A DNA stretch of 64,000 nt from Clostridia bacterium. Lineage in GTDB: Bacteria > Bacillota > Clostridia > Acetivibrionales > DSM-2933. Position numbers and translations under genes: made by a program. The notes below the pieces were generated by a model. That model was not told the DNA's origin. It searched no databases and worked only from the letters and a program-made list of their open reading frames with translations. Position 1 is the first letter of the stretch, and each line of letters opens with the position of its first letter. Location: positions 1 to 64,000 of the forward strand of contig JAOABQ010000028.1 in assembly GCA_026418275.1 (NCBI GenBank). Reading direction: 5' to 3'. Below are positions 1 through 6,185 of the stretch, one piece after another.

Positions 1-135
1 TGATTTAATAAAAGATAATGCCTCTCTTCCGTTAGATGCACTATCCGTTTTAAAACCTTCCTTTAACAGGTACTTGGCGGCTAAGCGGCTAATCTCCAAA
101 TCATCTTCGACTAAAAGGATATTTATATCGTCCAA
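1..135 (-). CDS. response regulator receiver domain protein (N-terminal part only)
   Basis: The reverse strand from 135 reads about 45 residues beginning MDDINILLVEDD, the first beta strand and acidic pair of a receiver (CheY-like) domain, then a helix ending near the window edge. The start is a TTG preceded by AGGGGGTG at a normal distance. The phospho-acceptor Asp and any output domain lie outside the window. The fold assignment is firm. Whether it is an OmpR-, NarL- or other-type regulator cannot be told. Confidence 0.8.
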   Translation of the reverse strand, partial: MDDINILLVEDDLEISRLAAKYLLKEGFKTDSASNGREALSFIKS

Positions 136-238
136 ATTAACACCCCCTATAAATGTAAATTGCATAATGATCAAGATATCCTTCATTATCTCAAATTTTT
201 GATAATTATGCCAATATTCATTCGAAATTTTTGTACAA

Positions 239-610
239 CAAGAAAAAGCTAACCTTGAAGTTTCACTTGCTAAGGTTCAAATGGATACTATTGAGCTTGA
301 TGAAAAAGAAGTCAAGTTTTTCTTTCATCGATTACAAAAAGGTAATATTGACGACGAACGCAGTCGAAAGGCTTTGATTGCTATTTTTATTAATGAAGTC
401 TATTTATATGACGATAAAGTACGAATAATATTCAATGCAAGTGACCGACCAATAATGATTGATTATGACTTGCTCAACGAGATTGAAAGACTTGAAAATG
501 GCGAAGATACAACAAGCGGGAGGTGTTCTTATATGAAAGATACCGCCCCGCCAAAAAGGGTTTCAGGATTTTGTCTTGAAGCTCTTTTGCTTTATATAAC
601 AAAGGGGTAA
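239..610 (+). pseudogene. C-terminal remnant of a large serine recombinase
   Basis: The frame is open from 206 to 610. From about 239 it reads like the end of a resolvase/invertase-family large serine recombinase: a short coiled-coil stretch, then a block containing FFFHRLQKGNIDD, RKALIAIFINEVYLYDDK and VRIIFN. Such proteins usually exceed 450 residues. Here the catalytic serine domain, recombinase domain and zinc ribbon are all missing, and a stop lies just upstream. It is probably the scar of an integrated element that has been lost. The residual ORF from ATG 281 (109 residues) is unlikely to be functional. Confidence 0.65.
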
Positions 611-644
611 CAAAACTTGAAGCTTTCTTTGCTACCCCCTAATC

Positions 645-1163
645 TTAGATTGACACTAGTTCATACTCCTTGAGAGTAAGTGACCAATAGCTTTCCATAT
701 CACCTAATGCTGCCGGATCTATTTCAAGAAAAATGTCCTTAACTTTTTTACCAAATTTCTTACATGCTTCATCATCGTTGATATTACCACATTCTTTCTG
801 TACGAAATCAAAAATGAAATCAAAAACGAGAAAATTCCGTACACTTGAATTAACAAGTGACAGCCCGGACTTAAGATGATTGGTTGTTTGTAAAAGCTCT
901 TGGCTTAGGCAATCTATATACAAATAATTTGTATCATCATGCATCATTTCAGCTATAGCAACGAGTGTTTTTCCTTTAATCTTTTCTTCCCTCAACTCAA
1001 AGTCTTTATAAAAATTAAAAACATATGAATTTATCGGTAGGCCAACTTCAGACATAAAAGAAATAGTTTCCTCTGATAAACAGTATTTTTTTAGTATTGT
1101 TTTGGAGTATTCAATCAAATTATAGTTCCAATGTTTTCTTATATTTTCATTTGTTACAATCAT
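645..1163 (-). CDS. SUKH-4-like immunity protein (putative)
   Basis: A 172-residue cytoplasmic protein with no signal or membrane segment, starting at ATG 1163 behind GAGAGG. The order of features resembles SUKH-family (SMI1/KNR4-related) immunity proteins: an early helix with ETISFMSEVGLP, a strand-rich middle (KTLVAIAEMMHDDTNYLYID), and a late helical part ending in WSLTLKEYE. SUKH proteins neutralise nuclease or other toxins of contact-dependent and contractile systems. No toxin gene lies beside it; the neighbours are a recombinase scar and a secreted hydrolase, so it may be an orphan immunity gene. The assignment rests on pattern recognition only. Confidence 0.45.
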   Translation of the reverse strand: MIVTNENIRKHWNYNLIEYSKTILKKYCLSEETISFMSEVGLPINSYVFNFYKDFELREEKIKGKTLVAIAEMMHDDTNYLYIDCLSQELLQTTNHLKSGLSLVNSSVRNFLVFDFIFDFVQKECGNINDDEACKKFGKKVKDIFLEIDPAALGDMESYWSLTLKEYELVSI

Positions 1164-1287
1164 ATCCGAGAACCTCTCTTATCATGAAGTTTTTTTGGTA
1201 TTTCTACTCTAACGCATTAATAATACGGCAATACCAGATTTTATTCGTTCTAAATTTACTAAGGTGGGAGAAATATAATGAATCGTT

Positions 1288-2580
1288 TTACACTGGAAAA
1301 TCAGTAATAAAAGGCAGTGTTTCAACCCATCCAATCTCTTTTGTAATATCTATTTTATATAAGTACAGATCAGCCCATTCTTTCGGCCATTCTTCTAATG
1401 CAGATGTTTCATGATGATCGTAAAAGATCATTTTAAATGACGAGGGGATCACTCTTTTCCGGTATAATTCAAAAAGCTCTTTTGAGTCAGTACCTCCAGC
1501 ATGGAAGAAAGCATCTTCCATCAAATGGACCTCCAGACCTCGCCTTGCCAACTGCAGTGCGGAATCAATCACCAAATCATTTTCATCAATTCCTGCCAAG
1601 GCAACCTGGTTATCATTTTTCTTTAGGCTGGTACATAGGTCATTTAAAGTCTTTTTAAAGGAATAAACTGCTTTAATAAATTGAACTTCCGAAGGAATAT
1701 AAAGCTCTTTTTTGAGGAATTCGATGCTGTCGTCATATATAAAATATGTGGGTATATTAAAAATATCCGCATATTGAGTAAGGTATCGAATCCTTGCCAT
1801 TTTAGCTTCCTTTTTGGGGTCATCCAGGGAGGCTAAAGATCCATCGTCTACATTCATGACCAAGTAAATCAATTTTGATGGATTAACATCCGGATTCCTT
1901 TCTAAAGGCCTAACTTGCTTTTCGGTTGACAAAGCATGTCCGTTTTCAAAGGCATTTACAGTATCTGAAGTTTTTACAATTTTTGCACCTATCATCTCCA
2001 TCCTGTTGAGTGCAGGTTGATTAAGGGTTGTACTTGTATAAACAGCATCACTTTGAACATAGACGTTGTATCCGTTTTTCACCAGTCCGGTAACCGATTG
2101 TAAGATGCACACATCCGTTTCAGCACCACAAATCAGAATATTCTTTGCGCCGGTATTTTTTATAGCAGTTAAGATTTCCGGTTTTTTTGTGATATCAAAG
2201 TAGGTTTTGATGAACTGATCACAATTTTGTTTTGGTATTTCCAGTTTTAAGTCTTCCGGCATATCGCCATCATCCTGGTTGCTTTTCTCAAAGGTGACAA
2301 TCGTACTCATCTTGTTTTTTGAAGCAAGCTTCATCAGAGATTTAATATTTTCCAGCTTCTTTTTCATATCCAGTCCGGGAACGCCGCCAAAAATAGACTC
2401 CGGATGACCTGGAATAAATACCTTTTGAACATCTATCACAAGCAGTATGGTATTTTGTGCATTAAGCCGATTCCCTCCGCTTTCACAATGGCCTTGAGCT
2501 TCTTTGGCATAATTGGATAGATACATCGAAAAAACCAGGGTTATTCCGATAATCAAGGATAATACACGCTTTGTTCGCAT
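1288..2580 (-). CDS. secreted protein with two isochorismatase-like domains, the second degenerate
   Basis: 430 residues starting at ATG 2580 after AAGGAGG. Residues 1-30 form a signal peptide. Residues 43-215 form a cysteine-hydrolase (isochorismatase-like) domain with the expected triad: Asp50 in LLVIDVQ, Lys125 in FIKTYFD, Cys158 in GAETDVC. Residues about 235-400 repeat the same fold (LIYLVMNVDDG, ALAGIDENDLVIDSA), but the Asp is replaced by Asn and the nucleophile Cys is gone. The first domain therefore probably hydrolyses a small amide or ester outside the membrane, and the second is likely structural. The substrate is unknown. It appears monocistronic, with a GC-rich leader upstream. 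Confidence 0.8.
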   Translation of the reverse strand: MRTKRVLSLIIGITLVFSMYLSNYAKEAQGHCESGGNRLNAQNTILLVIDVQKVFIPGHPESIFGGVPGLDMKKKLENIKSLMKLASKNKMSTIVTFEKSNQDDGDMPEDLKLEIPKQNCDQFIKTYFDITKKPEILTAIKNTGAKNILICGAETDVCILQSVTGLVKNGYNVYVQSDAVYTSTTLNQPALNRMEMIGAKIVKTSDTVNAFENGHALSTEKQVRPLERNPDVNPSKLIYLVMNVDDGSLASLDDPKKEAKMARIRYLTQYADIFNIPTYFIYDDSIEFLKKELYIPSEVQFIKAVYSFKKTLNDLCTSLKKNDNQVALAGIDENDLVIDSALQLARRGLEVHLMEDAFFHAGGTDSKELFELYRKRVIPSSFKMIFYDHHETSALEEWPKEWADLYLYKIDITKEIGWVETLPFITDFPV

Positions 2581-2589
2581 GATAACATA

Positions 2590-2681
2590 ACCTCCTTAAT
2601 ATTTAAGATTCCCTATATGCCGGCAAAAACGGGGTAAACTGGCTGCAGCCCGGGATAATTTCCCATGTCGCTTTTATTATA
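2590..2681 (-). promoter_or_regulatory. promoter and GC-rich 5' leader of the isochorismatase-like gene
   Basis: On the reverse strand a TATAAT (+ strand 2676-2681) is followed by a roughly 70-nt GC-rich tract and then the AAGGAGG of the gene starting at 2580. The tract contains GGGA-AATTA-TCCC and the 10-bp palindrome GGCTGCAGCC, so the leader is probably folded. It matches no riboswitch class I recognise. The -35 is weak. Confidence 0.35.
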
Positions 2682-2910
2682 GCATTTCTAACAAATTTAT
2701 TTTTGATATAAAATGTTATTTTTTCAAATATTATATAATATTTGAAAAATTCATGATGAAATAGGCTGCAAAGCCTAATATTACTTGTTTCAGGCCACTT
2801 GTACTAAATATACAATCATTAATAGGCATTTGAAAATGGCATTGACTTTTTGTGTAAATTATGGTAATAAAGTAATATGCTATATTCATTGTGCTAAAGA
2901 GGGGATCATA

Positions 2911-3672
2911 TTGGCAAACAGACAAATTGTGGAGATGGATGAAACAAAAATTGAAATGCTGTACAACCACTACTGGGACAGAATCAAAAATGAGGATAAT
3001 CTTATTAGTCAAAGACTGTCCTATTGCTATTTAGGCAATACCTTTTTATTTAGTGGACTGATTGCAAGTTTCGCAGTAGCATCCTCTCAAGACAATAATT
3101 TATTCTTATACTTTAAACTGGTGGTAGCATTTGTCGGATTGATATTTTCCCTAATTTGTGCGCTATTATATTATAGCAGCATCAATGCGATCAGCTTATG
3201 GCGGCACCATTTTAACAGCTTAGAGCAAAGGCTCTATACTCAAAAAACGGTACCAAACGAGGAAGCTTTTAATAACTTTCAGGAAGAGAATGCAAATAAT
3301 TTAAGAAGGCCAGCTTCTGTAAACTTGGAGGGGTATTTAACAAAAAATGTTTGGAAAAAGTACTTTCACGGGAAAGGAATCTTAAAGTACATTAACTGCG
3401 TAAATTATATTTGCATTTTTTTATTTGCATCCTTATGGATTATGTCTTTTATTTACCTTATAGACGTTAAAATCGGAGCTATATTCTTTGTTTCCATATC
3501 GGTATTTCTTGTCCTTTTGTCCACTATCATAGCTTTGAGGTTGAATACATTGAATGATAACGTGATGGATTCATTCGATCTACCGGACGAAACCGGGGAG
3601 GGATCCAGTTCCAACACATTAAACAGAAATGCAGGCCAGAGTAATTTTGAAGACATCAGTGGGTCATTTTAG
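2911..3672 (+). CDS. four-TM membrane protein of unknown function
   Basis: I chose TTG 2911 because AGAGGGG precedes it by six bases; the upstream ATGs lack such a site. The 253-residue product has a short cytoplasmic start (MDETKIEMLYNHYW), two hydrophobic helices at about residues 45-65 and 72-95, a charged central loop, two more helices at about 165-185 and 190-210, and a Ser/Asn-rich hydrophilic tail. Paired two-helix units with a helical loop resemble RipA- or SLATT-type membrane proteins, but I see no diagnostic motif. It is transcribed toward the sigma/anti-sigma operon and shares the terminator region between them. Confidence 0.6.
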   Translation: MANRQIVEMDETKIEMLYNHYWDRIKNEDNLISQRLSYCYLGNTFLFSGLIASFAVASSQDNNLFLYFKLVVAFVGLIFSLICALLYYSSINAISLWRHHFNSLEQRLYTQKTVPNEEAFNNFQEENANNLRRPASVNLEGYLTKNVWKKYFHGKGILKYINCVNYICIFLFASLWIMSFIYLIDVKIGAIFFVSISVFLVLLSTIIALRLNTLNDNVMDSFDLPDETGEGSSSNTLNRNAGQSNFEDISGSF

Positions 3673-3700
3673 CTGTGCTGCTTGGCAGTTCTATTATCGA

Positions 3701-3737
3701 AAATAAAAAAGAATTTTACGGAAACCGTAAAATTCTT
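3701..3737 (-). terminator. terminator of the sigma/anti-sigma operon
   Basis: A 13-bp perfect stem (AAGAATTTTACGG, loop AAA, 3709-3737) is followed on the minus strand by a T-rich run (TTTTTTATTTT). It lies between convergent genes, so it may also stop the plus-strand membrane protein gene. Confidence 0.8.
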
Positions 3738-3818
3738 GGAATGTAAAAGGATGATAGGCGTAAACAAGTATTTTAAATAATTCATTGAAGGTATAAAACT
3801 AATAGCAAGAATTATAAA

Positions 3819-4925
3819 CTACTTTGTGTCCTTGTTAGAATCTACATTATTAAGATTGGAAAACTCGCTGACATTCATATGCACCGGAAGGGCGCCGGAG
3901 TTGATAACGGCAACCAGCATCTTGAGATCCTCTTCGCCATTACCTGAAATTATAACTCTTCCGTCCGTAATTTTATCATTTGCTGTTGGGGCCATAAGAA
4001 GCTTACCGTCTAAAAAGAGTCCGATTCTTTTTCCTATGAGCCTGGATGTTGCTTCTTCAAACCGGGCGGAAGCTCCATCATTGAATTTTATTAAGATATC
4101 ACTCTTGTCTCCCTTCACCTTCAGCGAGGCCTCAACAATTTCAGAACTATTTACGATTATCTTTTCTGTGGGTAGATATACACCTTCAGAATCCACCTTG
4201 CTTTCATCGATTTCCTGAAGAGTAATTTTACCGTCAACAAAAATATAAGTAAGCTTATCATAGTTATCCTTCTTTATTTCCTTACTATTATCCAGATTAA
4301 CCTGTAGGTCCAAACTCCCCTTTTCAGCATCAACCGTAAATTCACAATCCGGGTAACCGATAGATTCAAAACGGTGAAGAAGGATAGATTTCACTTCGTT
4401 CAGCTGCTTTTCAGAGTACGGTTTATCCGGGGATACTAATTTGACCTTTAAGTAATTTGTTGAGTTTGTGTTAATCGTATGCACTTCTTGAGGGACACTT
4501 GTAGCATCACTCATAGGTGGTACGGTAGTTTCCAAGGCTGCAGCCGGCCCTGCAACCGAGGGATTTGAATCGCCGGAGAATTTTCCGCTGTACTGGCTAA
4601 TAAATATTGCCAATATGATTATGGCGGCTGCAGCAGAAGCAGTTTTAAGAACCGGCTTCAACCTATCTGCCCATCTAATAAAACTGAACAGTATTTTATT
4701 GTTATGATACCGATTCTTGTCAATCGATGTTAAAACCTTTTCTGATACATCAAAGTTTAGTTTTACATCGGTTTCACAGTGGTTTCCAATATGAACGAGA
4801 GAATGGTAGTAGACCTGACAATCTTTGCATTCTTCCAAATGCCGGCAAATTTTTTCCCGTTCATCGGTTGTAAATCCACCGTCATAATAGCTGTTGATAT
4901 CTTCCAGTGTATAATTGCATTTCAT
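3819..4925 (-). CDS. anti-sigma factor with zinc-finger N-terminus and SecD P1-head-like outer domain
   Basis: 368 residues starting at ATG 4925 with GAGGTG upstream. Residues 1-45 form a ZAS/zf-HC2 anti-sigma domain with H29-x3-C33-x2-C36. A single membrane helix lies at about residues 92-112. The extracytoplasmic part from about 150 to 350 closely follows the P1 head subdomain of SecD: ARFEEATSRLIGKR, then LFLDGKLLMAPTAND, ITDGRVIISGNG and INSGALPV, all in SecD order. The inner domain should bind the sigma factor encoded two genes upstream. The outer domain is the presumed sensor. A SecD-like sensor on an anti-sigma factor is unusual, and it suggests sensing of a secretion-related or surface ligand. 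Confidence 0.88.
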   Translation of the reverse strand: MKCNYTLEDINSYYDGGFTTDEREKICRHLEECKDCQVYYHSLVHIGNHCETDVKLNFDVSEKVLTSIDKNRYHNNKILFSFIRWADRLKPVLKTASAAAAIIILAIFISQYSGKFSGDSNPSVAGPAAALETTVPPMSDATSVPQEVHTINTNSTNYLKVKLVSPDKPYSEKQLNEVKSILLHRFESIGYPDCEFTVDAEKGSLDLQVNLDNSKEIKKDNYDKLTYIFVDGKITLQEIDESKVDSEGVYLPTEKIIVNSSEIVEASLKVKGDKSDILIKFNDGASARFEEATSRLIGKRIGLFLDGKLLMAPTANDKITDGRVIISGNGEEDLKMLVAVINSGALPVHMNVSEFSNLNNVDSNKDTK

Positions 4926-4927
4926 AG

Positions 4928-5134
4928 TTAAATCACCTCAAATTCAGAATGAATGGTTAAAAACTTTCTTGCACTTATTACTTTTTCCTTTGACGTTCTT
5001 ATTAAAAAAGAGGATGCTGCAATACGGCACCAGTAGCAGGATGTGATATACTCATCTGTACTCAAAGATTTTACTTTTAACATACCTTTGTTGCTGCAAT
5101 CCTTGAGTGCTTTTACGGTGTATTTACAGCTCAT
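4928..5134 (-). CDS. small Cys-containing protein between sigma and anti-sigma genes
   Basis: 68 residues. Its ATG overlaps the sigma-factor stop as ATGA, and its stop falls two bases before the anti-sigma ATG, so translation is coupled on both sides. It has cysteines at 3, 13, 33 and 36, the last two in a CYWC motif, and no signal peptide. The spacing could bind a metal or form a redox pair. I recognise no family. Its position argues for a role in the sigma/anti-sigma switch. Confidence 0.6.
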   Translation of the reverse strand: MSCKYTVKALKDCSNKGMLKVKSLSTDEYITSCYWCRIAASSFLIRTSKEKVISARKFLTIHSEFEVI

Positions 5135-5730
5135 AGGGCGTTACCTGCACTCATTTTTTTAAATCCCTCGCCAACCGTTTGTCTTGCCCTGCTGACCTTC
5201 ATTTTTGCATTTTCCGGAGAGACCCCGAGGACGCTAGCGATTTCAGCATATGAAAACCCTTGAACATGTCTTAGTATTAAAGCAATTCTTTGGTCTTCCT
5301 TAAGAGCATTAATGAGCCTTACAACCTGAAGATAGTTTTCTCTTGTTTCAAAGTTTGTTTCCAATGGGTTTTCATTGCTTGGAGAGGGGTGATCGGGAAC
5401 AACATCGTAATAGGTTATGGCACTTCTTTTCTTTCTTTTCCTGTAATAATCCTTAAAGGTGTTAACAGTAATCCGGTAAATCCAGGTAGAAAAGTTCCAG
5501 TTACTGTTATATTTGTAGAGATAGTTGTATACCCGAACGAATACATCCTGTAAAATTTCCTCTGAGTCTTCCCTTGAAGATGTCAGTTTCAGCAAAAAGT
5601 TATATAATCGTTCCTGATAGCTCTTCATAAGGGTAGAAAAAGCGTCTGTATTTCCCTGTAATATTTCTGCTGCTAATGCCTGGTCGCGGTCCAAAGTCTC
5701 ACGCTCCTCCAAATTGATATTATAATCCAT
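5131..5730 (-). CDS. ECF-type RNA polymerase sigma factor
   Basis: 199 residues. Region 2 spans about 20-95 (AFSTLMKSYQERLYNFLLKL, then EEILQDVFVRVYNYL and WIYRITVNTFKDYYRK). After a variable linker, region 4 spans about 130-190 (QRIALILRHVQGFSYAEIASVLG, KMKVSRAR). This is the group IV (ECF) layout, without region 3. It heads the three-gene minus-strand operon with the 68-residue protein and the anti-sigma factor. A GTTACC-type -35-like element lies upstream (+ strand 5776-5788, reverse orientation), but autoregulation is only inferred. Confidence 0.93.
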   Translation of the reverse strand: MDYNINLEERETLDRDQALAAEILQGNTDAFSTLMKSYQERLYNFLLKLTSSREDSEEILQDVFVRVYNYLYKYNSNWNFSTWIYRITVNTFKDYYRKRKKRSAITYYDVVPDHPSPSNENPLETNFETRENYLQVVRLINALKEDQRIALILRHVQGFSYAEIASVLGVSPENAKMKVSRARQTVGEGFKKMSAGNAL

Positions 5731-5820
5731 GGATTAACTTCAATCTACTAAATAATACATGGGTAAATGGAATAAGGTAACAGTTTTTAGAAAAGATTTT
5801 ATGATAAACAATATTTAGGC

Positions 5821-5848
5821 TTTGTGTTCCTTATAAAAGTGCTATAAT
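5821..5848 (+). promoter_or_regulatory. promoter-like sequence ahead of a non-coding interval
   Basis: TTTGTG, a 16-bp gap, then a perfect TATAAT at 5843-5848. No ORF follows before the terminator at 6002-6035, which suggests a short RNA. Confidence 0.4.
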
Positions 5849-5854
5849 TCTGTG

Positions 5855-6035
5855 TTGAAATGGGATGCATATAAATAGAACTATAGCCTGTGTATATATT
5901 AGGATATAAAAACGAACAAAATAATTGTAAAGTGAAGAAGAATTTTCTCCGATAATGTTTGTGTCAAGTTAAAATTGTATTCATACGAACTCCCCTATAT
6001 AGGACTGGCTCTTACCAAGCCGGTCCGTTTTTTTT
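5855..6035 (+). ncRNA. candidate small RNA or terminated leader
   Basis: The gene-free interval 5731-6185 contains a TATAAT promoter at 5843-5848 and a strong terminator at 6002-6035 on the same strand, with no ORF between. A transcript of about 180 nt is expected. It could be a free small RNA or an attenuated leader of the hydrolase gene starting at 6186. I could not match it to any riboswitch class. Confidence 0.3.
6002..6035 (+). terminator. intrinsic terminator
   Basis: GGACTGGCT pairs with AGCCGGTCC (one T-G wobble) around a short loop and is followed by eight T residues. It lies about 150 bp ahead of the hydrolase gene. Confidence 0.75.
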
Positions 6036-6146
6036 ATTTGCGGCATGATAGAGTGATGCAGAGTAACCTTTCATGCTTGGTGCGAAAAGGGTGGATATAC
6101 CTTTGCAATTATACCTTTCCTTATACTCATAGAGAATAATTTTTGC

Positions 6147-6152
6147 TATAAT
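6147..6152 (+). promoter_or_regulatory. -10 element of the hydrolase gene
   Basis: A TATAAT with extended TTTGC upstream, about 34 bp before ATG 6186. The -35 is poor, so confidence is modest. Confidence 0.4.
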
Positions 6153-6185
6153 ACCTATAAATGTGCTGAATAAAGGTTGGTATAT

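Noticed and set aside
2731-3012. Minus-strand ORF opposite the membrane protein
   Set aside because: It is a shadow of the membrane-protein gene, with no ribosome site.
5855-6035. c-di-GMP or other known riboswitch
   Set aside because: The conserved core sequences of the classes I know are not present; it is kept only as an unassigned small RNA candidate.
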